DNA of 54,420 nt from a virus. Shown here piece by piece: positions 24,985 through 33,860 of this stretch. The translations under genes and the position numbers were made by a program. The stretch lies in the IMG/VR virus record IMGVR_UViG_3300030085_003649, positions 1 to 54,420 of that record; one strand, given 5' to 3'. Under the pieces are notes generated by a model. It worked only from the letters and a program-made list of their open reading frames with translations. It was not told where the DNA came from and did not search any database. Within the stretch, counting starts at the first letter, position 1, and each line of letters opens with the position of its first letter.

Positions 24985-25686
24985 CTATTGTCCTACAAAT
25001 TTATCACTTAAAAGATCTTCTGATGGGAAGACATTTGGTTCTCTCGGAGTATCAGCTCTTTCTCCTACAATCGTATAATGACAATTGATTGGAGTTTGAC
25101 TATTAGTCCAAATTACAACCTGAGAGTTATTAATTGATTTCACCCACAAAGTTTGAGGAGCTCCAATCGGAGTTAAATTCACGGTGATGGTATCTTCATG
25201 AACCAACCACATCCATTCTTCTGGAAGGTTAATAACGTTATCCCCAACCAATTTACCACGCACAAAAACATCCTTGGTAGGACCTTCCATGCAAGTATAA
25301 CGAAGTTTATGTCCTGGTTTTGTTTGATGATCAATGACAAAATTACAAGATCCCTTATTGATCGTTGTAATAAATGCCTTTCTAACGTCAATCTTGTCAG
25401 CGACAAGAGTCTTCGTTTTAGTCTCTTGTTCTACCCAGAGATTATCACGGATGTGTTGATCATCCTGAACTTCCATGGCAAAATCACCCTGTTGTTCAGA
25501 ACTTTTATTGACCATGCAAGTTCCTTCCATCAACCCAAAGGCATCAGGGGTTCCCACATGCACACCATTCTCAATGTGAGCACTACCTAAAACTTTTTCT
25601 TCATCACCCTTACCCACAGAGGATGAAGTTGTACCACCAACGATTAGTTGTTTGTGTACCTGTTGGTCATCACTTGTCCAGGCCAT
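24985..25686 (-). CDS. Virion structural protein, 233 aa (paralogue of 24267-24974)
   Basis: Carries the same C-terminal module as its neighbour: EGPTKDVFVRGKL, NLPEEWMWLVHEDTITVNLTPIG, LWVKSI, then a strand ending CHYTIVGERAD. The N-terminal half is different (TSDDQQVHKQLIVGGTTSSSV ... KGDEEKVLGSAHIENGVHVG) and looks beta-helical. Start overlaps the spike-tip protein stop by 1 nt. Probably part of the baseplate or its decoration. Confidence 0.7.
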   Translation of the reverse strand: MAWTSDDQQVHKQLIVGGTTSSSVGKGDEEKVLGSAHIENGVHVGTPDAFGLMEGTCMVNKSSEQQGDFAMEVQDDQHIRDNLWVEQETKTKTLVADKIDVRKAFITTINKGSCNFVIDHQTKPGHKLRYTCMEGPTKDVFVRGKLVGDNVINLPEEWMWLVHEDTITVNLTPIGAPQTLWVKSINNSQVVIWTNSQTPINCHYTIVGERADTPREPNVFPSEDLLSDKFVGQ

Positions 25687-26258
25687 TATTCAGATGATCC
25701 TCCAATTTGTGGATTTTGTGTTGTTCCTTTCTTTCCATATTTAGATGATGCAGACTGACAATCTCCATGCAGCCCATACATTTGCATCTTACCTTGAGAT
25801 TTGATATTAACTAGTTGTGCGCTGTTGATTTCTGTTTTTTGGTCACCCGTAATAGAAACGTTTGGTGCCTCAAGTTGAATCTTTTGAGATGCCTTCAAGG
25901 TAATGACACCTTCCTGTCCCTCACCATTTGCTTCGACTGTCACATTTTTTCCAAGAATTTCAACGTCACCAGCCTGACAAGAGAGTGAAAGTTTTCCATT
26001 CTCTACTTGAATTAAGAAAGTAATATCAGGACGTTCTCTATCTTGACCACACTTTATATTGATACCACCTGGTGCTTCGACTGAAGTTTTTCCCTTTCTT
26101 GGATCATCAATGTCCATGAACAAACGATGTCTAGCATCTTGTTTGTTTTGAATATAAACGGCAGCACGAACTTGATCTGGTGAAGTTTCTCCAAAGGAGA
26201 TCCCACCATAATTATTCATCCACCAGTTGGCGAACCAATTAAATAAATTCTTGTCCAT
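25686..26258 (-). CDS. Baseplate spike beta-helix protein, 190 aa
   Basis: The central part is a run of short beta-strands at regular spacing (SVEAPGGINIKCG, KLSLSCQAGDVEILGKN, VTVEANGEGQEGVITLKAS, IQLEAPNVSITGDQK), as in the intertwined beta-helix of gp5/VgrG-type spikes. It lies directly after the gp5-like gene (3-nt gap). It may form the needle that T4 makes with the gp5 C-terminus plus gp5.4. N-terminal MDKNLFNWFANWWMNN is aromatic. Assignment is by fold-like pattern and context. Confidence 0.65.
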   Translation of the reverse strand: MDKNLFNWFANWWMNNYGGISFGETSPDQVRAAVYIQNKQDARHRLFMDIDDPRKGKTSVEAPGGINIKCGQDRERPDITFLIQVENGKLSLSCQAGDVEILGKNVTVEANGEGQEGVITLKASQKIQLEAPNVSITGDQKTEINSAQLVNIKSQGKMQMYGLHGDCQSASSKYGKKGTTQNPQIGGSSE

Positions 26259-26261
26259 AAG

Positions 26262-29200
26262 TTAATACCCGTATGGGGATGGTGATGGCGATGGGGAAGG
26301 TGATGGTGATGGGGAAGGTGATGGGGATGGAGATGGAGAGGGTGAAGGTGTTGGAGCAGGAGCTGTGGCAGATGATGTTCCTGCGGGTCTAGGTGAAGAT
26401 GAAGCAGGTCCGCTAGAATCAGGAGTTTGTGTAGTCACCGGATTCGGAGTGTCAGTTTCGTAGACAATTCCAGGAACAAGTCCAGTTTCACTATCTGTTA
26501 TTGGAGTATCTGGTGTAGCAGCCTGAATTGGTTGTCTTGGAGCAACAGTTCTAGTTATACTTTCTTCGACTGTATTGTAAATTATATCATGTGGAGTAGA
26601 GACATGCACTGCACCAACCATACGTTGACCCGTTGATGGATGAATGTGTGATGGTCCATAATATGGTCTTCCATTTACATATCCAACTGGTGTAGCACCA
26701 ACACAATCAATTACACTAATAACGGCAGCCTGACTGAATCCTTCTTGGAAGGCTTGAGTTATTTCAAATTCCCCACGATATTTTACTTTCAAATATGGAA
26801 TAAGTCCAGCCCCGGCACCCGTTTTAGTATTTACCCTCACCAGAGGTGGTTCTACGAATCCAATGTTTTGTTCTATATCATTATCATCAAACTCTACTCC
26901 AAATAATTCACCGTTTCTACCGACAGAAAGATTTCCAGTAAGGGAAATTTCTTGGCCATTACCATCAAAACCAGAAACAGTTACCGTATCTCCGGGGTTA
27001 TATCCAATTCCAGTTTGATCAATCTGAACTCCACTCAACGCCATGATAACTGGATATTGGTCAGAAGATCCAACATTATCCGCAGCAGTAGACAAAACAC
27101 CACTATCCGTAACTGTTGTGGGAGGAACCACAGGTGCTGAAACTTGTCCGCCGTTTACAAAAACGTATCCACTACCATATCCAGGTAAACCATCACCATC
27201 AACAGTCAGAGTGCCATCAACCCCAGTAAAACCACCACCAGTTTCAGTAATACCACCACCAGTTTCAGTAATACCACCAACAGGAGTGCCATCAATCTGA
27301 GTAAAACCTCCACCAACAGGAGTGCCCTCATATGTGGTGCCTGGAGGTACTGGATTGTTTATGCTACCCGCTGGAAAATATACAGTTGTTCCGGGAGGTA
27401 CAACACATTCATCGCCGGGATTGAATTTAATTATATCACCCTCAGGCAAAATACAAATAGTATCTAATGCTTCTCCAGTGACAACTCCATTTCCTCCAAC
27501 AGAACCATCGGGGCGTGGTAGATAACCCCCACCAGTATTAGAAAATACTATATCAGTTAGAGATCCATTCTCATCTAATATTGGTCTTCCATAACCACCA
27601 CTTCCCTTGCCGCACTTATCCTGCACAGCAATATTCATTCCCAAAAGATCAGCACCAGCATCAAGAATATCAGCACCCAACAATTTGCCAGAAGGACTTA
27701 CGATAGCATTCATGAGAGGAGGAGTACTAAATTCTTTACCAAATGCTTTTAAAGTGGGGGTTCCACATCCTTGAGGTCCCATATCACAAGCACCAAGAAC
27801 TTCAGAAATTCCAGCACCACCTTTTATAAAGTCCGCGACACCAGTAACAGAATCAATTATACCACCAGCAGCACCAGTGACATCATCTATAGCACCAGTA
27901 ACAGAGTCAGCGACTCCAAGAATACCACTCTTAGCATTATCGATAGAAGATCTGAAATCATCAGCTGCACCCATCACAGATCCAATAGGTTCTGGGAAAG
28001 ATCCGGCTTGACCACTCATAATTCCACCAACCATACTCAAGAAATCACCACCTGCTGTTGGAGCATTACCGGTGAGCATACTAGCTTGTTTGATATCAGT
28101 ACACTTCGTTTCTTCTTCACATGAGAAGAGTTCTTTCAATCCATTGATAAGTTCTTGAATATCGGGGAGATCAAAACTAATATTGATACTACTAATTTGA
28201 TCAAATCCGCCTTGGAACATATTACCAATGTTACCAATAGCTCCACCGACTGCACCAATTGCATCACCTGCGGCTCCGACAGCGCCAGTGACTGCATCTA
28301 CAGCACCCATGGCAGAATCAGCAACATTGTTTATACCATTACTAACAGCAGCTATTGTATTGTTTACTCCAGATAATGCTCCCTGAACTCCATTTTGAAG
28401 TGTTCCAAGAACACCACCAACCACATTGCCAATCATGGTATCGATACCACAAGGACTACTATTGGCAGTTTTGCCGATAAGATCTCCAAGTAAAGGCCCC
28501 AACATACCTTTGAGACCGTCTATCATATTATTAAATACGCATCCAACTTTCTCTAGAGCATCATTGATACCCTGAGCAACCTCATTGACGGCCTCAATAG
28601 GAACTAATGCAGCAATCTTCGCTCCCTCTTCCGCAATTTTTTCTAAAGTTTTAATTCTAATTTTATTTACGATCTTCTTCATGTATGATGCACAGTTGTC
28701 CGTGCATCTTTTTGTTTCTTTTGCTATGTCCGTAAGTTTTTGGGTAAGTGGATTAGCAAAAGTTTCACCATACTTTTGAGCAAAAGCAGTTACTTTCTGC
28801 AACCTCTTCTGTTCTAATGCGATTCCTGATTGAGGTTCATCGTTAGGACATGGATTAGCAGGCATGACATCGCCTGTTGCATCAGCATTCTGTTGTGCTG
28901 CCTGTCTTCCATCAGTCTCAACATCTCCACCGAGAAGTCCAGGTTGTTCTAATACGGCACTTTCATCACGAACAGTTGGTTGAACTTGTACTTGAGATCC
29001 ACCAGGTCTTGTACTAGTTACAGGAATGGGAGGAGCAAACTTATCTACCTGTCCGGAACCACCACCTGCTTTAATGTTGTGTCTAGATTCTACTGAACCA
29101 TTGGCATATCCACTGAATGGAACAAACCCCGCCTCCGGTAGATCTTTAGAGAGTGTCTGTTGTGTTGATTTATCCAACACACCCATGACAACTGGTTGTT

Positions 29201-29537
29201 GACCATCTTCACCATCTAAGAAAAATCCAAAGACGATTTCTCCACCAGAGAAAGAAGAACTACAACTCATTCCACCACCGCCGCCACCGGCAGTGACTGG
29301 GAACATCAGATACGCCCAAGGCAAATCTTCATCTGGTAATTGTTCAAAACTCGCAGTATGGTATCCCATAATGCGAACTTTAACTCTCTGTTTAAATCCA
29401 GGCAGATCACCAGCAGATCCCTGGGTTCCGGAGGGCATATTTCCGGTCCAGGTATTTGCTGGGGCGACTTGGCCCATCCACCAGAAGAAACCGTCTCTTC
29501 CGACAAAATGTTTTTTAAACAGAGATTCTTCTATCAT
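26262..29537 (-). CDS. 5: Baseplate hub spike protein, gp5-like, 1091 aa
   Basis: Start set at ATG 29537 (MIEESLFKKHFVGRDGFFWWMG), where TGATG couples it to the 75-aa gene; a 7-residue longer frame is possible. Residues about 5-140 match the gp5 OB-fold domain (RVKVRIMGYHTASFEQLPDEDLPWAYLMFPVTAGG ... GEIVFGFFLDGEDGQQPVVMGVLD). The centre is a long alanine/glycine helical region (GAVDAVTGAVGAAGDAIGAVG). The C-terminal part is beta-rich and ends in a long Ser-Pro repeat. Unlike T4 gp5 no lysozyme domain is visible. Sits at the tip of the tail tube. Confidence 0.85.
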   Translation of the reverse strand: MIEESLFKKHFVGRDGFFWWMGQVAPANTWTGNMPSGTQGSAGDLPGFKQRVKVRIMGYHTASFEQLPDEDLPWAYLMFPVTAGGGGGGMSCSSSFSGGEIVFGFFLDGEDGQQPVVMGVLDKSTQQTLSKDLPEAGFVPFSGYANGSVESRHNIKAGGGSGQVDKFAPPIPVTSTRPGGSQVQVQPTVRDESAVLEQPGLLGGDVETDGRQAAQQNADATGDVMPANPCPNDEPQSGIALEQKRLQKVTAFAQKYGETFANPLTQKLTDIAKETKRCTDNCASYMKKIVNKIRIKTLEKIAEEGAKIAALVPIEAVNEVAQGINDALEKVGCVFNNMIDGLKGMLGPLLGDLIGKTANSSPCGIDTMIGNVVGGVLGTLQNGVQGALSGVNNTIAAVSNGINNVADSAMGAVDAVTGAVGAAGDAIGAVGGAIGNIGNMFQGGFDQISSINISFDLPDIQELINGLKELFSCEEETKCTDIKQASMLTGNAPTAGGDFLSMVGGIMSGQAGSFPEPIGSVMGAADDFRSSIDNAKSGILGVADSVTGAIDDVTGAAGGIIDSVTGVADFIKGGAGISEVLGACDMGPQGCGTPTLKAFGKEFSTPPLMNAIVSPSGKLLGADILDAGADLLGMNIAVQDKCGKGSGGYGRPILDENGSLTDIVFSNTGGGYLPRPDGSVGGNGVVTGEALDTICILPEGDIIKFNPGDECVVPPGTTVYFPAGSINNPVPPGTTYEGTPVGGGFTQIDGTPVGGITETGGGITETGGGFTGVDGTLTVDGDGLPGYGSGYVFVNGGQVSAPVVPPTTVTDSGVLSTAADNVGSSDQYPVIMALSGVQIDQTGIGYNPGDTVTVSGFDGNGQEISLTGNLSVGRNGELFGVEFDDNDIEQNIGFVEPPLVRVNTKTGAGAGLIPYLKVKYRGEFEITQAFQEGFSQAAVISVIDCVGATPVGYVNGRPYYGPSHIHPSTGQRMVGAVHVSTPHDIIYNTVEESITRTVAPRQPIQAATPDTPITDSETGLVPGIVYETDTPNPVTTQTPDSSGPASSSPRPAGTSSATAPAPTPSPSPSPSPSPSPSPSPSPSPSPSPYGY
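26275..26345. repeat. Hexanucleotide-type repeat encoding Ser-Pro tail of the spike protein
   Basis: Plus strand shows imperfect GATGGx/GGGGAAGGTGAT units at short regular spacing. On the coding strand these are alternating Ser and Pro codons, giving about 12 S-P dipeptides before the terminal YGY. Likely to vary in length between relatives. Confidence 0.85.
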
Positions 29538-29764
29538 CAGTCGTCGTATACTAAGCACTCAGGTTCAGATGGGTTCTGATCACAGAACAATTCCAAATAA
29601 CTGGGATCATGATGATCTCCGGCTTCAATTTCTTTTTTATGGTGTTCTGCATACTCTTCTAGATCATGCAATTCACCTTCGATATGACGACGTTGTTGTG
29701 GTGAAATGGTGGGATCGTGAAGAATCTCCTTGTCCGTTTCAATATGCTTTTCGATGCTTTCCAT
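29537..29764 (-). CDS. Small acidic protein between hub genes, 75 aa
   Basis: MESIEKHIETDKEILHDPTIS start, mostly alpha-helical and charged (RRHIEGELHDLEEYAEHHKKEIEAG), ending NPSEPECLVYDD. AAGGAG precedes the ATG. TGATG overlaps the gp5-like start. Its constant place beside the hub spike gene suggests an assembly factor; no family is recognised. Confidence 0.7.
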   Translation of the reverse strand: MESIEKHIETDKEILHDPTISPQQRRHIEGELHDLEEYAEHHKKEIEAGDHHDPSYLELFCDQNPSEPECLVYDD

Positions 29765-29784
29765 TTTAGTATTTCTCCTTGATA

Positions 29785-31137
29785 CTATTTAAGAGCTTTT
29801 TTACCGTAAGAATCTCGGATCAGTGTCATACTAGTGATTGTGTTATCGGAACTGATTTGATGACATAGACTCGCAATAACAAAATGTCCACTGATATCAT
29901 CATTTATCACATCACCAGTTTCACTAACGTCAGGGAATTCACAATAAACTGTTTCTCCAGCTCTTAGAGCGAAATCCCCAGGAACGGTTATTGATAGTTG
30001 GTATGTAAACATTTGATTATATCTCATCACCGATTGAACGGTGTTCTTATCCATTTCATCATTACTTTTTTCTGGTTCTGCTTTCCAAGATTCTAGTTGT
30101 TGTGATGCAGTTGCGCCTGTTGGAAGAGCACCATTATCTTTTACTCTCCACAACAATCTAGTTGGTCCTGCCCTGAATTCTTCAGGAACATAATCAACAT
30201 TTTCTTTACCACCAGTTTTTACCTTATCAAACTGTTTCTCATCAATTTTGTATTCTTGAATTTCAAACTTGAAATTCCATGGATCAAAAAATAAAGTTCT
30301 GTTTGTATAAGTTCCAAGTTGTAAGTTGGACTGTAAATCGATGGTATTGTCCACATTATAACTCAAAATGTTGCCCTTTTCATCAGCGTCCTCAAAATTA
30401 GATCCTCTATATTTGAATCTCTTGACTTCTTTCTTATCACCACTTGATGGTTTTAGATCACTCAAAAGACCGTCAATTGACTTGAATTGAAACCCGTCTT
30501 GGGTCTCGAAAAAGAAAAATCCGGAAGATGCGCCTGGTGATGCGTCAGCAGGAATAGACTTGTTAGCTAACCAGGTAAGAATGTGAAAGGGTTTTCTATC
30601 ATTACCAATAAATTCATAACTCTGTTGAGTCTCTTCAATATCCTCTGTTCTAAAGTTCTGAGTTTTTAAAACATTTTTCAAAATCTCTGTTACATGTTCA
30701 GAGATTTTCTTAGGTCTCTTATACCGTTTTACAACTCTAGTTTGTTCATTCGCCAAAAATTCTTTTGTACAAAAATTTAATGCATATGTCAATCTTTTCG
30801 TACTACCTATGACATTACTAACTCTGTTGACATATAATTTCTTTTCACCCTTAAACGATATAACATTTCCCGCCTTATCTTCAGCTTCAAATTCCACGGC
30901 TTCACCACCACGAAGAGGCAGTCCGTCCACTATATTTCTCAATTTACCATCTTTTCCTTCAATAGAAAATCCAGTCTCAACCAGAACACAAGACGCAGTA
31001 ATATGATTGGATAATATATTTTCATAATATGAAAATACTGGCGTTCCTTCCTTTACATCAACTTCCTGACCACTCTTAACATTAGTGAGCGTAAATGTGG
31101 TTATTGTTGAATTTTCTGGTTGTTGTTGCGTTGCCAT
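29785..31137 (-). CDS. 27: Baseplate hub subunit, gp27-like, 450 aa
   Basis: The length (T4 gp27 is 391 aa) and position directly upstream of the gp5-like spike support a hub subunit. Sequence features fit a tube-like double-barrel protein: ENILSNHITASCVLVETG (39-56), LYVNRVSNVIGSTKRLTYAL, PFHILTWLANKSIP (about 183-196) and the C-terminal LRAGETVYCEFPDV ... GHFVIASLCHQI ... MTLIRDSYG, which is very similar in style to gp27/gpD hub proteins. It forms the ring joining spike and tail tube. Confidence 0.75.
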   Translation of the reverse strand: MATQQQPENSTITTFTLTNVKSGQEVDVKEGTPVFSYYENILSNHITASCVLVETGFSIEGKDGKLRNIVDGLPLRGGEAVEFEAEDKAGNVISFKGEKKLYVNRVSNVIGSTKRLTYALNFCTKEFLANEQTRVVKRYKRPKKISEHVTEILKNVLKTQNFRTEDIEETQQSYEFIGNDRKPFHILTWLANKSIPADASPGASSGFFFFETQDGFQFKSIDGLLSDLKPSSGDKKEVKRFKYRGSNFEDADEKGNILSYNVDNTIDLQSNLQLGTYTNRTLFFDPWNFKFEIQEYKIDEKQFDKVKTGGKENVDYVPEEFRAGPTRLLWRVKDNGALPTGATASQQLESWKAEPEKSNDEMDKNTVQSVMRYNQMFTYQLSITVPGDFALRAGETVYCEFPDVSETGDVINDDISGHFVIASLCHQISSDNTITSMTLIRDSYGKKALK

Positions 31138-33855
31138 TTATCCCTGCCTGTAGAGGAAGACCTGTAATTCGGTTTTTAACATAGCCTCCGATATATGTAG
31201 TCTAGAAATGTTGGAGGAGAATCCACCGCCACCACTTCTACGTTGACCTTTAGATCCACCCATAGAGACAACGGGGAAGACATTAGATGTGTCACCACTT
31301 CCTCCTCCGCCACCACCTGAACCAGAACCCGACATTGGCGAATCATATGGCGCCGAATGTGATATACCACCAGCATCAGCACCACCAGATCTTTCAATTG
31401 GAGGCGCTGGAGGAGTTAGGTCAGAACCAGTATTATCACCTGGTCTAGGAGCATCGGAAATACTAGGTTTCAGATCTGGGTTGCCAGCAGTATTGAAATA
31501 GTGATTCTTAAACTTAGTTACATTCACATTCTGAGAGGAATCTTTTTTTGCAGAACCAGTTCTAAATCCTGTAGCGGCCATCAGTTTAGTAATTTCTCCG
31601 TCCGAAACACCAGCCGATTTAAGTTGTTGTTTTAGTTTCTCGGGATCACTTGCAAGTTCTATCGCCTTATGTGCCTGTTCCATTTGAGATGCAGATCTCT
31701 GAGCATTGATAGATCCATCTCTAACTGGTTGATATTGATTTTTACCCATGATAACACCCGTGATGGTTTTATCCTTAGCAAGGAAAGTTCCTGTAGTTGC
31801 CTTTCCGGACTGAATCAATCCAGCACGATTCATTACACTTCTGGCTACGAGAGCCATACCAAGTAAACCTTCTCCTCCAGCCTCAGCGTATACCAATCTC
31901 TTAAACAGGTCAAGTTCACTACCTTTGGCAGCAGATGCGCTTAAGGTTGGGACCAAAGATGCCTGCGGTTGAACTGATTTTGGTTCTGGTGTCGTTGAAG
32001 GTTTGGGTTTGGATTCGGGTTCAGGTTTAACAGGAGTGGGAGATTTTTTACCAACTCTTTCAGCGAACTCTGGATCTTCTTCCAGTTTCTTCTCCATCTT
32101 TTCATTAAGTTTCTTTATATCAGCATCAGTGCCTGCAGGTTTGGGTTCTGCAAGAGGTTTTTCACCTGCCATCATTGGAAGACCAAAGGCATCGGAGATC
32201 TTGTCACCAAGTATTCTACCAAAACCACCGGCAGCCATATCTGCACCCATATATGCAGCGTAGATCGCTGTTGCAAGAACACCAGATGCACCACCAGTAA
32301 ATGGTGCGGCAACACCAAGAGCACTCATTAATGCTGTAAATCCGGCATCAATACCAATACCGGTTATCATACGAATTAAAGCACGTCTCCAATCAACACC
32401 GCCAATAAGATCCATTCCGAATCCAAGGGCGTCTCCAATGAAGGGGAGATACTTACCAAGTTTTTTTACAACAGGTTGTGCTTTCTTAGCAAAATTACCA
32501 AGAACACCTTTTTGTTTAGTTAACCACTCAAGAACAGAACTAAGTTTTGGAGAATTCTTTTTTGCCCAGTCTGATAGTCCAGTTGTGACCCTTTTATATT
32601 GATCGGTTACAAACCTACCGAATCTTGAACCTTGTTCTAAAACAAACTCAGTACCCTGTTCTAATTTCTTGACAACCTTTCTACCACCTTCAAGAATTCC
32701 TTCACCAAAACCTCTAGCTCTATCTAAGAAGGATGGACCACCGGTAACTCTAGGTCTACGACGGAATGGTTCCCCCAGTCTATCAAGGAATCCACCAAAT
32801 CCCGTTCTTCTACCGCCACTTGTAGTTACCTGACTAGAACCCCCTGGTGTAAATAACTCTCGTACTCTGTCAGTTACTCCCTGAAATCCTGTTCTTCTGC
32901 CACCGGATTGTGTTACTCCAGGTTTAGGTCGGAATGGTTCTCCCATTCTATCAAGGACTCCACGAAATCCTGTTCTTCTGCCACCACTTTCGGTAATACC
33001 ACGGAAACCACGACCCCTAGGAGAGTCGGGAGTGTTTGGACCCCTATTACGACCTCCTCCCCTATTACGACCTCCTCCACGATTTCTTCCACCTCCTCGG
33101 CCGCCAAGGGCATTGAAAAGTTCCATTGCCACCATAGCGGCAAAGAGAGCATCAATGATAGGAATTTTCTTGTCGATTTCATTGAGTTGTTGTAGTACTG
33201 TGTCTTTCTCATCAGTATCAACGCCTAAACCTTTTGCAATTAGTTTTATACCTTCAACCTTGACAAATTTAATTGCGTCAAGAATTGGCATCAGGATTGG
33301 ACCTAATGCCGCACTAACTTGTTCAAAAGATTCTTTTAACTGTTTGAAAACTTCTTTGAATTCTAAAATTGTGTTTAGAACCCATCCAAGAAAAACAAGT
33401 CCTATACCACCAAGTATGGAATCAAATATTCCCTTGGTTCTTTTTTTAACCGCACCAAGAGGACCAGAGTCTTTCTTTCTCCTCTCAGCTTTACTTTCCT
33501 TCTTCTTTCTATCTCTCAGTTCTTGTTCGTCTTGATTCTTCTGTCTTCTAGAATTTACAAATCTACTTCTTCTACCAAGTAATCTTTCAATTTTGACAAC
33601 TTTCTTTCTGAGACGAATTAACTTGGCTCGTGTAGTTTCATTTTTTGATTTACCTTCGGGAACACTTTCACCGGGTTTTAAATCTTCTGGAATAAAGGAA
33701 ACAATATTAGAAGTTGGTAATAATTTTTGTGATGGAGAGGGAGACTCAACAGCGTCTTGAGATTCTTTTTCAACTAATTTGTTTAGAGGAACTGGCTTAT
33801 CAGCCTTCTTCTTTGAAAGCATACTAGAACCAGCTTTGAGAAGTAATGGTAACAT
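31138..33855 (-). CDS. Tape-measure/hub-like protein with SleB-type cell-wall hydrolase domain, 905 aa
   Basis: Very basic N-terminus (76-145), hydrophobic helix IGLVFLGWVLNTIL (about 151-164), an RGG repeat (251-272), three SGGRRTGF units (290, 317, 347), a hydrophobic region (470-565), a proline-rich linker (600-640), then a Hydrolase_2/SleB-like domain (about 648-775). The domain starts LFKRLVYAEAGGEGLLGMALVARSVMNRA, where E658 matches the catalytic Glu. A glycine-rich end follows. The position matches T4 gp29 (tape measure). The hydrolase would open peptidoglycan during DNA injection; family assignment of the N-terminal part is inference. Confidence 0.7.
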   Translation of the reverse strand: MLPLLLKAGSSMLSKKKADKPVPLNKLVEKESQDAVESPSPSQKLLPTSNIVSFIPEDLKPGESVPEGKSKNETTRAKLIRLRKKVVKIERLLGRRSRFVNSRRQKNQDEQELRDRKKKESKAERRKKDSGPLGAVKKRTKGIFDSILGGIGLVFLGWVLNTILEFKEVFKQLKESFEQVSAALGPILMPILDAIKFVKVEGIKLIAKGLGVDTDEKDTVLQQLNEIDKKIPIIDALFAAMVAMELFNALGGRGGGRNRGGGRNRGGGRNRGPNTPDSPRGRGFRGITESGGRRTGFRGVLDRMGEPFRPKPGVTQSGGRRTGFQGVTDRVRELFTPGGSSQVTTSGGRRTGFGGFLDRLGEPFRRRPRVTGGPSFLDRARGFGEGILEGGRKVVKKLEQGTEFVLEQGSRFGRFVTDQYKRVTTGLSDWAKKNSPKLSSVLEWLTKQKGVLGNFAKKAQPVVKKLGKYLPFIGDALGFGMDLIGGVDWRRALIRMITGIGIDAGFTALMSALGVAAPFTGGASGVLATAIYAAYMGADMAAGGFGRILGDKISDAFGLPMMAGEKPLAEPKPAGTDADIKKLNEKMEKKLEEDPEFAERVGKKSPTPVKPEPESKPKPSTTPEPKSVQPQASLVPTLSASAAKGSELDLFKRLVYAEAGGEGLLGMALVARSVMNRAGLIQSGKATTGTFLAKDKTITGVIMGKNQYQPVRDGSINAQRSASQMEQAHKAIELASDPEKLKQQLKSAGVSDGEITKLMAATGFRTGSAKKDSSQNVNVTKFKNHYFNTAGNPDLKPSISDAPRPGDNTGSDLTPPAPPIERSGGADAGGISHSAPYDSPMSGSGSGGGGGGSGDTSNVFPVVSMGGSKGQRRSGGGGFSSNISRLHISEAMLKTELQVFLYRQG
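33041..33094. repeat. 18-nt tandem repeat encoding RGG-type motif
   Basis: Three consecutive 18-nt units (33041-33058, 33059-33076, 33077-33094); the first two are identical and the third is diverged. They encode repeated R-G-G-G-R-N in the 905-aa tail protein. Confidence 0.85.
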
Positions 33856-33860
33856 CTATC

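Noticed and set aside
26275-27300. CRISPR-like or VNTR array
   Set aside because: Repeats are in phase with the reading frame and code for Ser-Pro and short beta-repeat peptides; no spacer structure.
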